From Chenopodium formosanum (lineage: Eukaryota; Streptophyta; Magnoliopsida; Caryophyllales; Amaranthaceae), in the NCBI GenBank assembly GCA_024500155.1, contig CM044856.1, positions 52,266,303-52,330,302 on the forward strand: DNA of 64,000 nucleotides, written 5' to 3'. A program made the translations under genes and the position numbers. The notes under the pieces are model-generated. The model was given only the letters and a program-made list of their open reading frames with translations, had not been told where the DNA came from and made no database searches. Shown here piece after piece: positions 32,931 through 43,393 of this stretch (positions are counted from its first letter, which is position 1; every line of letters starts with the position of its first letter).

Positions 32931-34946
32931 TGTAGACACCCATTTGTGTCTCCCCAAAACCAAACCCAGTGATGAGTACCTTTCACGTCGAATCATAATC
33001 GAATGAAGCAAAAGTGTGGAAAGTTTAGTGTAGCGAATAGTTTTAATTTCTTTTCTTTTCTCTCTGTTTTTTGAAAACTTATTTTAAGAAAACAGCCAAT
33101 CCAGTTTGGTTTGTCCATGATATGGGTCCAATAGTAGTGTATTTGGATGGGGCTTACAAAGAGCTTTCCAACGATATATTATAAGCCCAATTCCGATGAA
33201 TGTTGAGGAAGTTATGGCCAATTTACTAAACTGGGCCCGGTTTGAGCCTTATATGCGGCCCAATGATCTAGGGGAGGGCCTAATACGGATTTATCATTCC
33301 TAATGCTATTAGGAATGGTTTTAGTCTTCTAGAATCTTCTAGAAGGTTCTTTTCATTCCTAATTCAATTAGCATTGATAAATTGACTTTTGACTTTTCAG
33401 AGTTTTAATTAAAATCAAATAGCATTTTTGAGGAAATTATATGATTTTCTCCTCCAGTACTGAAAATTTATCTTATTTTCGAAAACGCGTTAAAATCAGG
33501 CTTGGCGCCTGACCCCTGGCTTTGGCGCCTGGAACCAGGCCTGGTGCCTGGCGCTAGCTATTGGCGCCTGGCGCTAGTGTTGGCACCTGGCGCCAGTTAG
33601 CCAGGGTTGGCGCCAACTCTGTTTTTTGTGCGTCAGACTCTGTTTTGTTTATTTTATCTTTTTGGGTAATTTTCTCTATAAATATCGTATTAAAAACTCC
33701 GTTTTCATTCACCAATTTTCACAAATTCTCATCAACAATCGGTTTTCATTCGCAATCATTAATTCTTTAATCTTTCAAATCATTCATCTTTTTCTTTTTC
33801 TTCTAACCTAGTTTTCATATACAAAATTCCGCATTCACAAGATCTAGAAAACGCCTAGCCATATTCGAAGTTGCCTTCGCTATAGACGTGAAAGGTTTTA
33901 ATTTCTGAGGGTTTGGTCCCAAATCTCTATTTCAATTATTTAATTTAATTGTTTGATTATTATTTTTCTTGAAGTTACTAATGTGTGTATTTTGTTATTA
34001 GAAAGAGGTACGAAGCATCAAAGTAAGTGCTTTAATTGATTTATTTATATTATGATGTAGAAATCATGTTTATATTGTTATTATGATATTCCTAGTATCA
34101 TGTCTAGGTTAATTTTAATATTAAATATGATTGCTAGGATGCCTTTTATTCTCTTCCTAATATTTATGATTGTTTGTATCATGTTAGGGCTAAAGATTTG
34201 ATTTTTATTGCTTAGTGACATGTTAGGGTTTGTTATTAATCTAGTTAGTATCTGCCTAGGATCTTGCTATGTTTATTATGCTTTAACATGATTTTTTATT
34301 ATGATTTCATGATTATAATTGTTATGATTTATGATGATATTATTATTTTTATTATTATGATTAATATAATTGTGATTATGATGATTATTATTATTCATGA
34401 TATTGATTATTTTTAATGTTGCATGCTTATTTATTTTTATTGCTTGATCACGCCTTTTATGCATGTTTAAAGGGAATTGGTACTTGTAATCACGCTTAAT
34501 AAGATAATTAATAGTCTTGTTAGAGTTAATACGATTATAAATTCAAGTGATCGCCAATAATAGATTTGTTTGTGCATTAATACTCAACCAACATAGATAA
34601 ACAGGTTTAGGGTTAATCTATTGATTGCATGTTAATTAAAAAGCGCACATGAATACGATCAGAATAGAGTAGAGGCCTATTATTAGGGCATGTTCAATCT
34701 CTTTTAGGTTGGATTTGTACCTTCATCCCCGAACCCTTATTTGGTTCTAGAGCTTATGGAGTTGACGGTCTCTTGGATCGTTAAAGGGTGTAACCTTCAC
34801 CTCGTGAACGGTTTACAAGTTCATAAAAAAACTTGTTGGCGACTCTTTTGCTCTATCTTCTTCCCTTTTTGACGCCACCATACTTTAGTGTATGATCAAA
34901 GTGGGGTTCAAGCTAGTGGGATTAAAGCTTGAAATTATTCCCTACA
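32931..34946 (+). repeat. 3' LTR of element D
   Basis: The LTR is 2016 bp, TGTAGACACCC to TTCCCTACA, and is followed by the GGGTT duplication. The GGCGCC cluster is kept at 33500-33615, with one word changed to GGTGCC. Confidence 0.93.
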
Positions 34947-34951
34947 GGGTT

Positions 34952-35859
34952 GGAAACCTCAAAATCGACATTTTCTTCATTCACAACTCCTCCACCTTCA
35001 CTCAAGGGACTCTCAATCTCTCTTGATCTCTCAATCTCTCTTGATTTCTTAAACTCACCATTATCATCCTCATGAACTCCCTCATTAAAACATGAAGATG
35101 GCTCAATCACATCCTCACCAAGGGAAGCTCTCAAAGGGGGTGAATAAGGGGAAGGATGTCATTCAAGCTTAAATAAGGAATGAAAAGGATCAAAATCCTC
35201 TCATCACAAGAAAATCTCCCCACACCTTCACACCCTTGCCCTACATCATCCTCAACAACACTCTCATACTCCAAGTGAGGTGCCTCACATCCATTTACAT
35301 CAACCAAAGCACTCATCACTTGGGAAAGCCTCACTTCTCTCAATTTTTGTTCCTCATGAAGCTCTTGGAGTTGTTGGTTGAAATATTGCATTTGAGAAAG
35401 AATTTGGGCATCAATGTTATTGGGTTGAGGTTCATGATCAAAGTCAAATTGCACATCATCAAAATTAGCACAAACCTCATCAAAATGAGCATAAGGGGGA
35501 AAGGTCTCAATTTGCATACTTGGATTATCACAAGGCACATAAGAAGTATCAAGAGAATTCACGCAAAAATTAAAAGAATCTTGGCATTGAGAATCAAAAT
35601 ATGAAACGTGAGATTCTCTATGTAAAGAATCCTTAGCAATCCATGTGAAGAAATCCCACGCATCATGCATAGACAAATGACAAAATCTACCTTTATTCAT
35701 GTCCTCAACCATTCCCCTAGTATACTCATTCATGCCCCAATAAGCTATAACACAATCATTATTAAGAGAACGCCCATGGTAAGTAAGAAAAACATCTAGT
35801 CTTTCAAAGTAGGCATAGAAGGGTTCACCGTCAAATTGAGGAAAAGATAAGCATGCCAT
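34952..35859 (-). pseudogene. First part of the element F gag-like ORF
   Basis: The minus-strand ORF starts MACLSFPQFDGEPFYAYFER at 35859, about 90 bases after the PBS. YFERLDVFLTYHG and MNKGRFCHLSMHDAWDFFTW followed by IAKDSLHRE follow the layout of the Athila gag segment around the CPHHG and AWDFLEDLA motifs. The rest is rich in D, E, N and Q, with a probable coiled coil (QMQYFNQQLQELHEEQKLRE). The frame ends at 35131. A second, overlapping frame (35134 to 34952) continues with LGEDVIEPSSCFNEGVHEDD, so a frameshift or a second cistron is possible. It then meets element D. The gag assignment rests on motif order, not on a search. Confidence 0.62.
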
Positions 35860-35950
35860 TTTTATACAAAAAACAAAGAAAAGCAAACAAAAATCAAATT
35901 ATATACAAGAACCTAGCTAATCTAATCAACACAAACTAATGAACGCCTTA

Positions 35951-35970
35951 GTCCCCGGCAACGGCGCCAA
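35951..35970 (-). promoter_or_regulatory. Primer binding site of element F
   Basis: On the minus strand TGGCGCCGTTGCCGGGGAC lies a few bases after the 5' LTR. This is complementary to the 3' end of plant tRNA-Asp and is the standard Athila site. Confidence 0.9.
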
Positions 35971-35974
35971 AATT

Positions 35975-38215
35975 TGATCGGGATAAGATAGGTCGTTGGG
36001 ACTACTAACCCTAACCAAATTAATCATTTATAATACCTAAACTTACACTAAACTAGTTAGTGGCAAGTAAAGGGTCGAACCCAAAAGGACTAAGTGTATC
36101 AATTTGTGCTAATTAGACTACTAGGAAAGCTTGTGAGATAAAGAGAGGTTCAATTAAACACAACTAAGATCAAATAACTAAAACTAGGGAAAGTGGAATC
36201 CAATTACATCAATACATTCAATAACATCATACAATTAGATGAAAATGACCTTGATTAGGAAAAATCAACACAATTAACTCACTCTCGTACAATTAAGCAT
36301 GTTAATTATCCTACTAAACTGATTCACTCTCGTGCAACTAGCCTAGTAAAGGTATGGAAGAAATTAGGGCTCTCAACTAACTCACTCTCACACAATCGAT
36401 TGAAAGCACAATTAAGAACATACAATCAATTAGCTAGAAAGATTCTAATCCATCAAAGCATCATCCATACACAATAATCAAGAAACAATTCCATACTAAT
36501 CACAATCAATCATTCAATTTATTAACATAACCTTCATCCATTTCCCTAGAACAAAATCTAAGCTAACATAATGAAGAATGACATGGAAAACAAGGTAAAA
36601 TAACAATAAAAACAAGATTAAACAAATAAACTAATTAATCTACTCAAATCAATATACAAAAAGCAAAAACTAAGAATTAAGCAAGAAATAAAGATGAGAG
36701 AAAGTTAGAAAATGCTCATTGAATAGATGAGAAGAAGTTCCACAAAGTTGCTTCTTCAACCTCTCAAAAACTCCATGGAAATCCAAGCTTTCTTAACTCT
36801 ACACTATTCCTAACCCTAAGAGAGAGAAAATAAAGGCTAAAATAATCTAATCTATCTAAAATAAAATGTTGATTTAAAGTTTTTTGAGAAAATAACCCCA
36901 AAGGGGTATTTATAATACAAGCTAAAATAATGTAAAAGAAATTAAAAAGAAATAAAACTAAACTAAAAACAATTAAATTACTAAACTAAAAACCAAAAAA
37001 AAAACAAAACTAAAAATAAAATAAAATGAAAAGGAAAATGAAAAACCCCCAAAACCCACTAATTTCCCCCCAAAACCACGAAACAATCAGACACCCAAAC
37101 TCCTTTCACTTTCGAATTCCCCTGCTGCAATTCAAGCACCCATTCACGCATCATCCCAAACAACCATCATCACCGTTCATCAGCATCATCGTCATCTAGC
37201 ATAAAAAATCGTGGTCGTCCGATTCTCATTAAAAATCACGTGAAAAGCTCGTGATTGACCCACAATTGCGCGTCCGCACAAAAGTGGCACAGCAAGTCGC
37301 GCAAAGCTACTATATTGACTCTGATTTTGGGCCCCAATTTGCGCGCTTTCTGACAGGGCTGCGCGGCCGCGGTGGTCTGGGTTGGGTGAATTTGGAGGTT
37401 CGATTGAAGTGACTTCTCTGATTGGTGGGTGGTGTTTGCGTGGGTTTGGTTGAAGGTAAGGTGGTGAATTGGTTGCTGATTATTGTTGTTGCGAGTGGAA
37501 ACAGGGGAAGGTGGCGAAGGTTGGTGGTTTGCGTGGTGTTGCGGGTTGTTTGGTTGTGAAATGGGAGGTGAGGCTGGGTTGTTGTGTGCGGCTGTTGCTG
37601 CAATTATTGTTTTAATAATTGACGGTGGTTGCGGCGCTGTGGGAGCAGGGGATTGTGGTGATTTGCGCGTGATGGTGGTAGTGGCTGCTGTTATGGGTGG
37701 CTGAAGGTGGTGATGGTTGCGGCTGTTGCTTAAGGGAGCAGGGGTTGCAGGGTGTTGGTGTATTGTTGGGCTAATTTGGGTGTGGATTGGTGGTGATTTG
37801 GGTGGTTGTTGGTGGTTGTAGTTGGAGGTGTTTTGGTTGTGGCTTGTGACTATTAAAAAGCCTCGGCTTGGACCTTGAACTCGAGCCTACACACAAACAA
37901 ACCCGAGGGTGAAAACAAGACATATAAAATAAAATAAAATAAAGTTAAAATAAAATAAAAATAACTCAAAAATAAAATCAAAAGAAATTTAATAAAATAA
38001 AGAAAACAAACATGAAAATAAAATAAAAAAAGAAAATGAGAGAGGAACTTATTAAATAACAAGAACTAAAAACTTAAAATATAAACATAGAAAATAAGAT
38101 AGTTTAAATAAATTAAGAAAATAAGCTAAAAACTATTAAAAATACTAAAAATAAAAATTAAAAGACGAGAATAAGCAAATAACCGCCCTAAAAGTGACAT
38201 AAAAGTCACTTATCA
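35975..38215 (-). repeat. 5' LTR of element F
   Basis: The LTR is 2241 bp. It begins TGATAAGTGACTTTTATG at 38215 and ends CTTATCCCGATCA at 35975 on the minus strand. The TATA box complement is at 36907-36914. A right-hand ATCTC duplication follows at 38216-38220. Confidence 0.92.
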
Positions 38216-39436
38216 ATCTCCAGCTTCCTCTTGAGGTTAGTACGAGGCGGAGGTGGAGGAGGAACGCTCTTTGGAACAACCATCTTGATAGGAACACTTT
38301 CTGAAGTTTGAGGAGAAGAACGAGATTTAAGGCGACCTAAGAGAGAGGACAAGCTAAGAAGTTCATGAGACCTTTGTGACCTCGAAGTATCTAGAAAGAA
38401 CATGGCAGATTCAAAAAAGAATACAGCAAGTAAAATAACAGTATACTCAACAGGGTATATAACTAACTTAGAAAGGATAAACAAGCCAGAAATAAACTAA
38501 ACTCATAACAAAGCTATAAGAAACGCAACAACAAAATACGACTACAAGGATTGACACAACAATAAACATCACAAGCACAGCAGAAAGGAAGACAAACCTT
38601 GAGACATAGCTGGAGCAACTTTCTGCTCAAAATCAGAATCGTCCAAAGACTTGATTTGAATAACCACTTCAAGCTGCGTCATTTTGATGAAAGATCTCTT
38701 GTCTGCACTCAACTTGTACAACTTGTCTATCAGAGAAGGAGATTGAGAATGCTTCTTCAACTTACTCACTGCAACCATCAAGCAAATAAGCCCAAATTAA
38801 CAAAGAAGGAAAGCAAAACACATGAAAATAAGAAAACTGAATACCTTCAGCCTCAATAGTGTCAATAAAAAAATCACAATCATCACCTAACGAATCAATC
38901 CTCACAAAGAAGAACTTATGATACCACTTCTTGTCAAACGCCTTCTCCAAGTCAGTCACTAAAGGACCAACACCATCTTTCAAACGAAGACTAACCCGAC
39001 TCTTTCCACTGGTCCTAATAGTATAAGGATAACATAAATCCCTCACATCAAGTTCTATACCCAATTTCGCACTCAGCAAATCCAAAATTCTCAAAACCCT
39101 CCAAGTTTGGAGCAATAACTGACAAGGCAAAACCCTAACCTTAGACATAAATTGACGAACAAGGGAAGAAAAAGGGAAAGTATGCCCAATTGCAAAGGGG
39201 TACTCGAAGAAGCACACCCAACCAGGGGCAGTCCAGTCAGCCCTCTCCCTAGAAGACGGGATTTTCACCACAACCCTATCAGGAAATCGCGCAACAGCAG
39301 CGATATTCTGAACTTCCTCCTTCGTTACAGTAGAAGGATAAACATCTTTAGCAGGGAAAACGTTTTGCGCGACCAAAGTCGGCTTCTTCACACCCTCATC
39401 CACCCCAGCAAACACCACTCTTACAAGATCATCCAT
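38216..39436 (-). pseudogene. N-terminal half of the element B antisense gene (PF04195-like)
   Basis: The frame starts MDDLVRVVFAGVDEGVKKPT at 39436. It contains VARFPDRVVVKIPSSRERAD, then APGWVCFFEYPFAIGHTFPF, LLQTWRVLRILDLLSAKLGI and FDKKWYHKFFFVRID. This series matches the plant family I know as putative gypsy-type transposon protein (Pfam PF04195). Two more exons appear: 38781-38590 (KLKKHSQSPSLIDKLYKLSA) and about 38395-38221 (SRSQRSHELLSLSSLLGRLK, then a proline run). Intron-like AT-rich gaps separate them. The gene continues at 19589 beyond element F. It is transcribed, if at all, against the retrotransposon RNA, and its function is unknown. The first exon has no stop over about 190 codons. 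Confidence 0.7.
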
Positions 39437-39731
39437 CACAAAACAAAAGAGAAATGAACGAAGTAAAGAAACAGGGAAAATAGAGAAGAGAGAGAAAATA
39501 CCTGATGAAAATAAAAATTGGGGCAAAGAGTAAAGTGATTAGACAAGAGCCTGCACACCTAATAAATACTGAAGAAAGAAATAAACCGCCCATCACGGTT
39601 ACCGAAGAAATTGCCTTAAAACTGCCACCACGTTCCTTATTTTTGTTAACCGTTGAAATAGTTTCTGAAAATTCAAAAATCCTTCTAACGACTTCTCTAG
39701 GTAATTTTCACTTTCAATGCTTGAAAATAAA

Positions 39732-39744
39732 AATTAGGGGAAAT
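39732..39744 (+). promoter_or_regulatory. Polypurine tract of element B
   Basis: AATTAGGGGAAAT lies directly before the LTR start TGTTGGGCCCG. Confidence 0.65.
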
Positions 39745-40230
39745 TGTTGGGCCCGTATTAATATACGACCCAGTATGCTTAGGGCACCAATCCAAGATCA
39801 AAGATTTAACAAAATAAACAATAACGACTTGATTGGAGTAAACAAGGATAGCAGGATCAAGAGTATCAATCAAGAGGATACTTGCCAAAGATACACCTAT
39901 AGAACAGGGAACAAAATAAATCAAGAGGATCTTCTACATTTCGAATATATTCTAAACATCTATGTAAACCCTAGGAATCCCTAGGTATAAATAAGAAGAA
40001 TTAGGCATTATAACACTCATGTACTCTCACACATAATTCAATATAAGCAATTTTCTCTACTTTGGTCTACGGAATTGCATCCCTATTGAAGAAAGAGGAT
40101 TGTCCTTACTCAGTATTGTATCTCTAAACTTATCTTTTTGATCTTATTGAATACTTAAATTATTGTTTACTTATTGATTATTTATTGCTTTATTATATAT
40201 CGTTCTTATTTAATTTATATATTATTGGTG
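39745..40230 (+). repeat. 3' LTR of element B, right border uncertain
   Basis: It starts TGTTGGGCCCGTATTAATATACGACCC. A TATA box (39986-39993) follows two copies of CCCTAGG. There is no second LTR to compare with and I see no clear CA end; homology to any other element fades near 40230. Confidence 0.6.
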
Positions 40231-41402
40231 GAATGATTGTTATTACCCCTCAAAACCTAGCTAATTCTAAGATGTCCTTGCTGAGATTTGCCTAAACAGT
40301 TTGCCTAAGAGAAAAAAAGTATTTACATAGTGTTGGGGTGAGAAGATTAAAACATGCTTCATCAAACACATAAATTTTGTATTGGTCACTAATTATTCAA
40401 GAATTAAATTGGTATGTTTGGTTGATTGAATAATTATTGTTGATTAATTTATTATGTTTTGAGAGTCATCTCCAAGTCCTTTAACATGTAAATAATGTAA
40501 AGTGAAAGAGATTACGCACCAAAAATCTTGGAACGTATTTACCTTGAGTATGAACAATGGGGGGAGTTATGGGGTTTTATATTTTACCATAACTTCTAAT
40601 GGAGTACAAGACGCTGTACATTCATTTTTATTTATTATTATGCGCAGGAATTCCACAACCTTTGAGTGGTTTTGTTGCTAGCACGGTTAGCTCCCCTGTC
40701 AGTTTTCCTAAATTTATTTGGAGGAGGTATAGTTAGAAACTCGTTCGATACGTAATCAATGCTAAATGAATTATTTAGTGTCTAGTTAAAGTGTCTTGTT
40801 GATATTTGTGTGTGCTTGTAAACAGGTGCATTGAGGTAAGTGTGTGTTGATAGGTGAAAGCATATTGGTGTGTTTAATTATGTTTATGTACTCAGCTTTG
40901 CTAATTGTGTGTGTTTGTGTGTTTTCCATGTCTTTATCTTGGCCCTATGATGACCCATTTTTAATGGAGAGTAGTGGGGACAAGTAGAGATAAACTTTTC
41001 AGGTATTGAAGTATATTCATGACGGGGCATGAGTGAATAGTGAATCATGCTAGTTTCCATTAGTTTACGATGTGTTTTATGCTTTATTTATTTATGATAT
41101 ATTCTATGTGGACTAACGCAAAGGTTTAGTTTCGGAACAGTTTTGAATAAGGGCCTTTAAATGTTCCAAGTTGTAGTTTGATTTTATTTGACTTTTTTTG
41201 GTTCGGTTTTAAACTTTACTTTCGTTGGGTGGACTTTTGAGTTGACTTGTTTAAACGGTTTTTAATTTTATGTTTTCCGCTGTGTATCTTTGATAGTTGC
41301 CTTAGTCGTTTTCACGTTGGCGGTAATGTCTTAGATATTCCTAAATCGTATTTTAAAGAGTAAAGTGGGTATTTAAAGGAAAGGAATTTCTAGGGTGTTA
41401 CA
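40231..41402 (+). other. Unassigned stretch ending like a chromovirus LTR
   Basis: No gene is visible. The right end TAGGGTGTTACA at 41391-41402 looks like the 3' end of a Tekay/Del-type chromovirus LTR, and the T/G-rich composition fits. No matching TGTAACACCC start was found, so it may be a truncated LTR joined to the B LTR. Confidence 0.35.
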
Positions 41403-41720
41403 TTAGACATATCCTCAAACGAGTCAAAATACTTATGGATAGAAGAATCACAATCATGCACAAGAGACTCGTCAAGATGGGATGGAGGGTTGGGGTTTTT
41501 GAAATCAACACTCTCTTCACTCTCAACTCCTTCACCATACTCAAATTCTCACCAATATGGGATCCTCACACTCTCTTGGTTGCTCAAAATCATCATCATC
41601 ATCCTTAAAACACACATTAGATTTAGAATTTTCACAAACAAGCATCAAAGATGACAATTGGCTTTCTAGCTCTCCACCTCTCCTTCTTTCCTCCTCAAAA
41701 GGCTCCTCACTCTTTTTCAT
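41403..41720 (-). mobile_element. Diverged fragment of an element F relative
   Basis: The stretch with ATGGATAGAAGAATCACAAT and TCAAGATGGGATGGAGGG, then AAATCAACACTCTC, aligns by eye with the F ORF around the D insertion site (24955-25012 joined to 34952-35050). It lacks element D there. It is probably where element E was inserted, since the E LTR starts right after it. Confidence 0.6.
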
Positions 41721-43246
41721 TGATGAGCGTCATTTATGGCGCACAATAGAGTAGTTTTCGATTCTTTTTCTATATTTCTCGTTTTATTTTCTTATAATCT
41801 TTCTAGTTTTCTCTTATTTTTCGTCTTTATAGCTCATTATTGTTTTCTGTTCACCTTTATGAGTTTTTCATGGTTTTTGTTCTTAATTAGCTATTTTAGT
41901 ATAAATTCTAATCTTTTAGCTTTCTCTGTTACTTTTTCTTAATTTCTTGCAAGTGAAGTTTAAAATCTTGTTTGTCGCTCTCTTACGGATGTTTTCTTAT
42001 TGATTTTAGGTCCGGAGTGCGCAAATTTTGAAGATTTATAAGCAGCCCTCCTCGGGGGGCATCACCTCGAGAGCACCAACGATGAGGATGCACGAGAGCG
42101 CAAGGATTAATGAGCGAGCAAGGGAAGCCAATCCACGAGCACCACAGCAGGGGTGCGCGTGCGCAGGCCCCTCTGTGCGTGCGCGTAGACCCTGTTGTGC
42201 GTGCGCACAGTGGGCTGGTGCGTGCACACGGGGGTGTTCCACCTCCCTTCGCTCGATTTATTATAAATAGACTTGATTTTTCATTTTTAGGGGTGGACGA
42301 TTTTATATGAACTCGAGACTTATTTCCAGAATTAGAAGAGAGAGAAAGTATAAAAGAGAAAATTGAGATTACTTGTTTGGTACTTCAATTTTATCTTTGA
42401 TTTCTACTTTGAGCTTTAATTTCATCTTTAATCAATGGAAGTTTGTGAGATTTATTTCCTTTTAATTTACTTTTGTTTATTATTTCTTTTAATTCTTGAA
42501 TGTTTGATTTGATTTTTGATCTTTGATTGAGAATTTGTTAAATGTTTGATTTTCTCTTTGATTGAGCTTGAAATGATGATGTTTGTGATTCAATTTTCTT
42601 TGTTTTTGAATTCGACCATTGTTAGTGAGTAGATTAGTAGCTAAGGAGAAGGGGAAGCATGCTTGATTGATGATTATTGCTAGTTGATGATTCTTGGTTG
42701 ATTGAATTGTTGCAATTAAATTAGTTGACAAAGTTGTGCATGTGATTAATTAGACTAGGAGAGATCAACCTATAAGATTAATCTATATTGCATAACAAAT
42801 TTCAATGACATGAACCCTTGATTTGAGAATTGCTTTAATTGATTGAATTTGATTGTGATTTTCCTTGTTAGCCATTCTTATTGAACCCTAGCTTGGCTTA
42901 TAGAAAATAGCTTTTGGATTCTATTAGTTGCAACTATTGTTTATCCTTTGCAATGTTTGAATCAATTGAGTCATCCATCAATTAGCATAATCATTGAGCT
43001 TGCATGTGGAACCTATATCCCTAGTGTTTAGCTTATTGAATTTGTTTAGTCTTTTGATACCTTAGTTACAATCCAATTCTTCTTACAATTTTCGAAGTAG
43101 CTTGACCTAGGCTATAGCTTTCTCCTATTCATTCCTTTGGGTTCGACCCTTGACTTACCTTATACTCTTATTAGATTGGTTAAGTGATTATAAATTTGTT
43201 TGGCTGTAGGGGAGATTAGAAAATGACCTACATTTTCCCTACGTCA
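41721..43246 (+). repeat. 5' LTR of element E
   Basis: The LTR is 1526 bp, from TGATGAGCGTCATTTATGGC to CCCTACGTCA. The TATA box TATAAATA is at 42262-42269. A GC-rich word cluster (42150-42240) lies just upstream of it. Confidence 0.85.
42150..42240. repeat. TGCGTGCGCA word cluster in the U3 of element E
   Basis: GTGCGCGTGCGCAGG, TGTGCGTGCGCGTAG, TGTGCGTGCGCACAG and GGTGCGTGCACACG follow one another in about 90 bases, ending some 25 bases before the TATA box. Confidence 0.82.
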
Positions 43247-43249
43247 AAA

Positions 43250-43267
43250 TGGCGCCGTTGCCGAGGA
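43250..43267 (+). promoter_or_regulatory. Primer binding site of element E
   Basis: TGGCGCCGTTGCCGAGGA, complementary to the 3' end of tRNA-Asp with one mismatch to the F site. Athila-type. Confidence 0.88.
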
Positions 43268-43393
43268 ATGATATTGGTGCTTTGTTATAGTTGTTGAGTC
43301 TACTTCATATTAATTGGAAAATATTAGTTAAAAGATTTTTTTCTCTTTGGCTACATTTGTAGCCGTGCTACTAATTGTTTGTTTTGAGATTGT

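Larger units (their letters stand above)
25013..34946 (+). mobile_element. Element D: gag-only Tat-lineage retrotransposon, complete with both LTRs
   Basis: Both ends are TG...CA and the flanking GGGTT duplication is perfect (25008-25012 and 34947-34951). The order is 5' LTR, PBS, 1.6 kb leader, gag, 2.2 kb non-coding, tandem repeat, PPT, 3' LTR. No protease, RT, RNase H or integrase can be found in the 5.86 kb interior in any frame. It shares PPT, LTR start, post-pol motif and repeat position with element A, which makes an A-like element the likely helper. D is the youngest layer of the B-F-D nest. Confidence 0.92.
19595..38215 (-). mobile_element. Element F: gag-only Athila-like LTR retrotransposon with element D inside
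   Basis: Both LTRs, the PBS and the PPT are present and the target duplication ATCTC is perfect. Without the 9.9 kb element D the element is about 8.7 kb: two LTRs of 2.2-2.3 kb around a 4.1 kb interior. The interior has one long gag-like ORF and no protease, RT or integrase. It must have been copied with enzymes from another element, so it fits the non-autonomous terminal-repeat-with-gag class. The PBS is the Athila type. Confidence 0.9.
9848..40230 (+). mobile_element. Element B: Tat-lineage Ty3/gypsy element, truncated on the left by the window and split by A, F and D
   Basis: B is the oldest layer in the left two thirds of the window. Its visible parts are the end of RT, two RNase H domains, integrase, an antisense gene, a PPT and a 3' LTR start at 39745. 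Gag, protease and the first half of RT must lie to the left of element A. F sits in its antisense gene with an ATCTC duplication (19590-19594 and 38216-38220). The right border of its LTR is uncertain. Confidence 0.82.

Noticed and set aside
35951..35970. tRNA-Asp gene fragment
   Set aside because: Only the 3' end complement is present, next to an LTR; it is a primer binding site.
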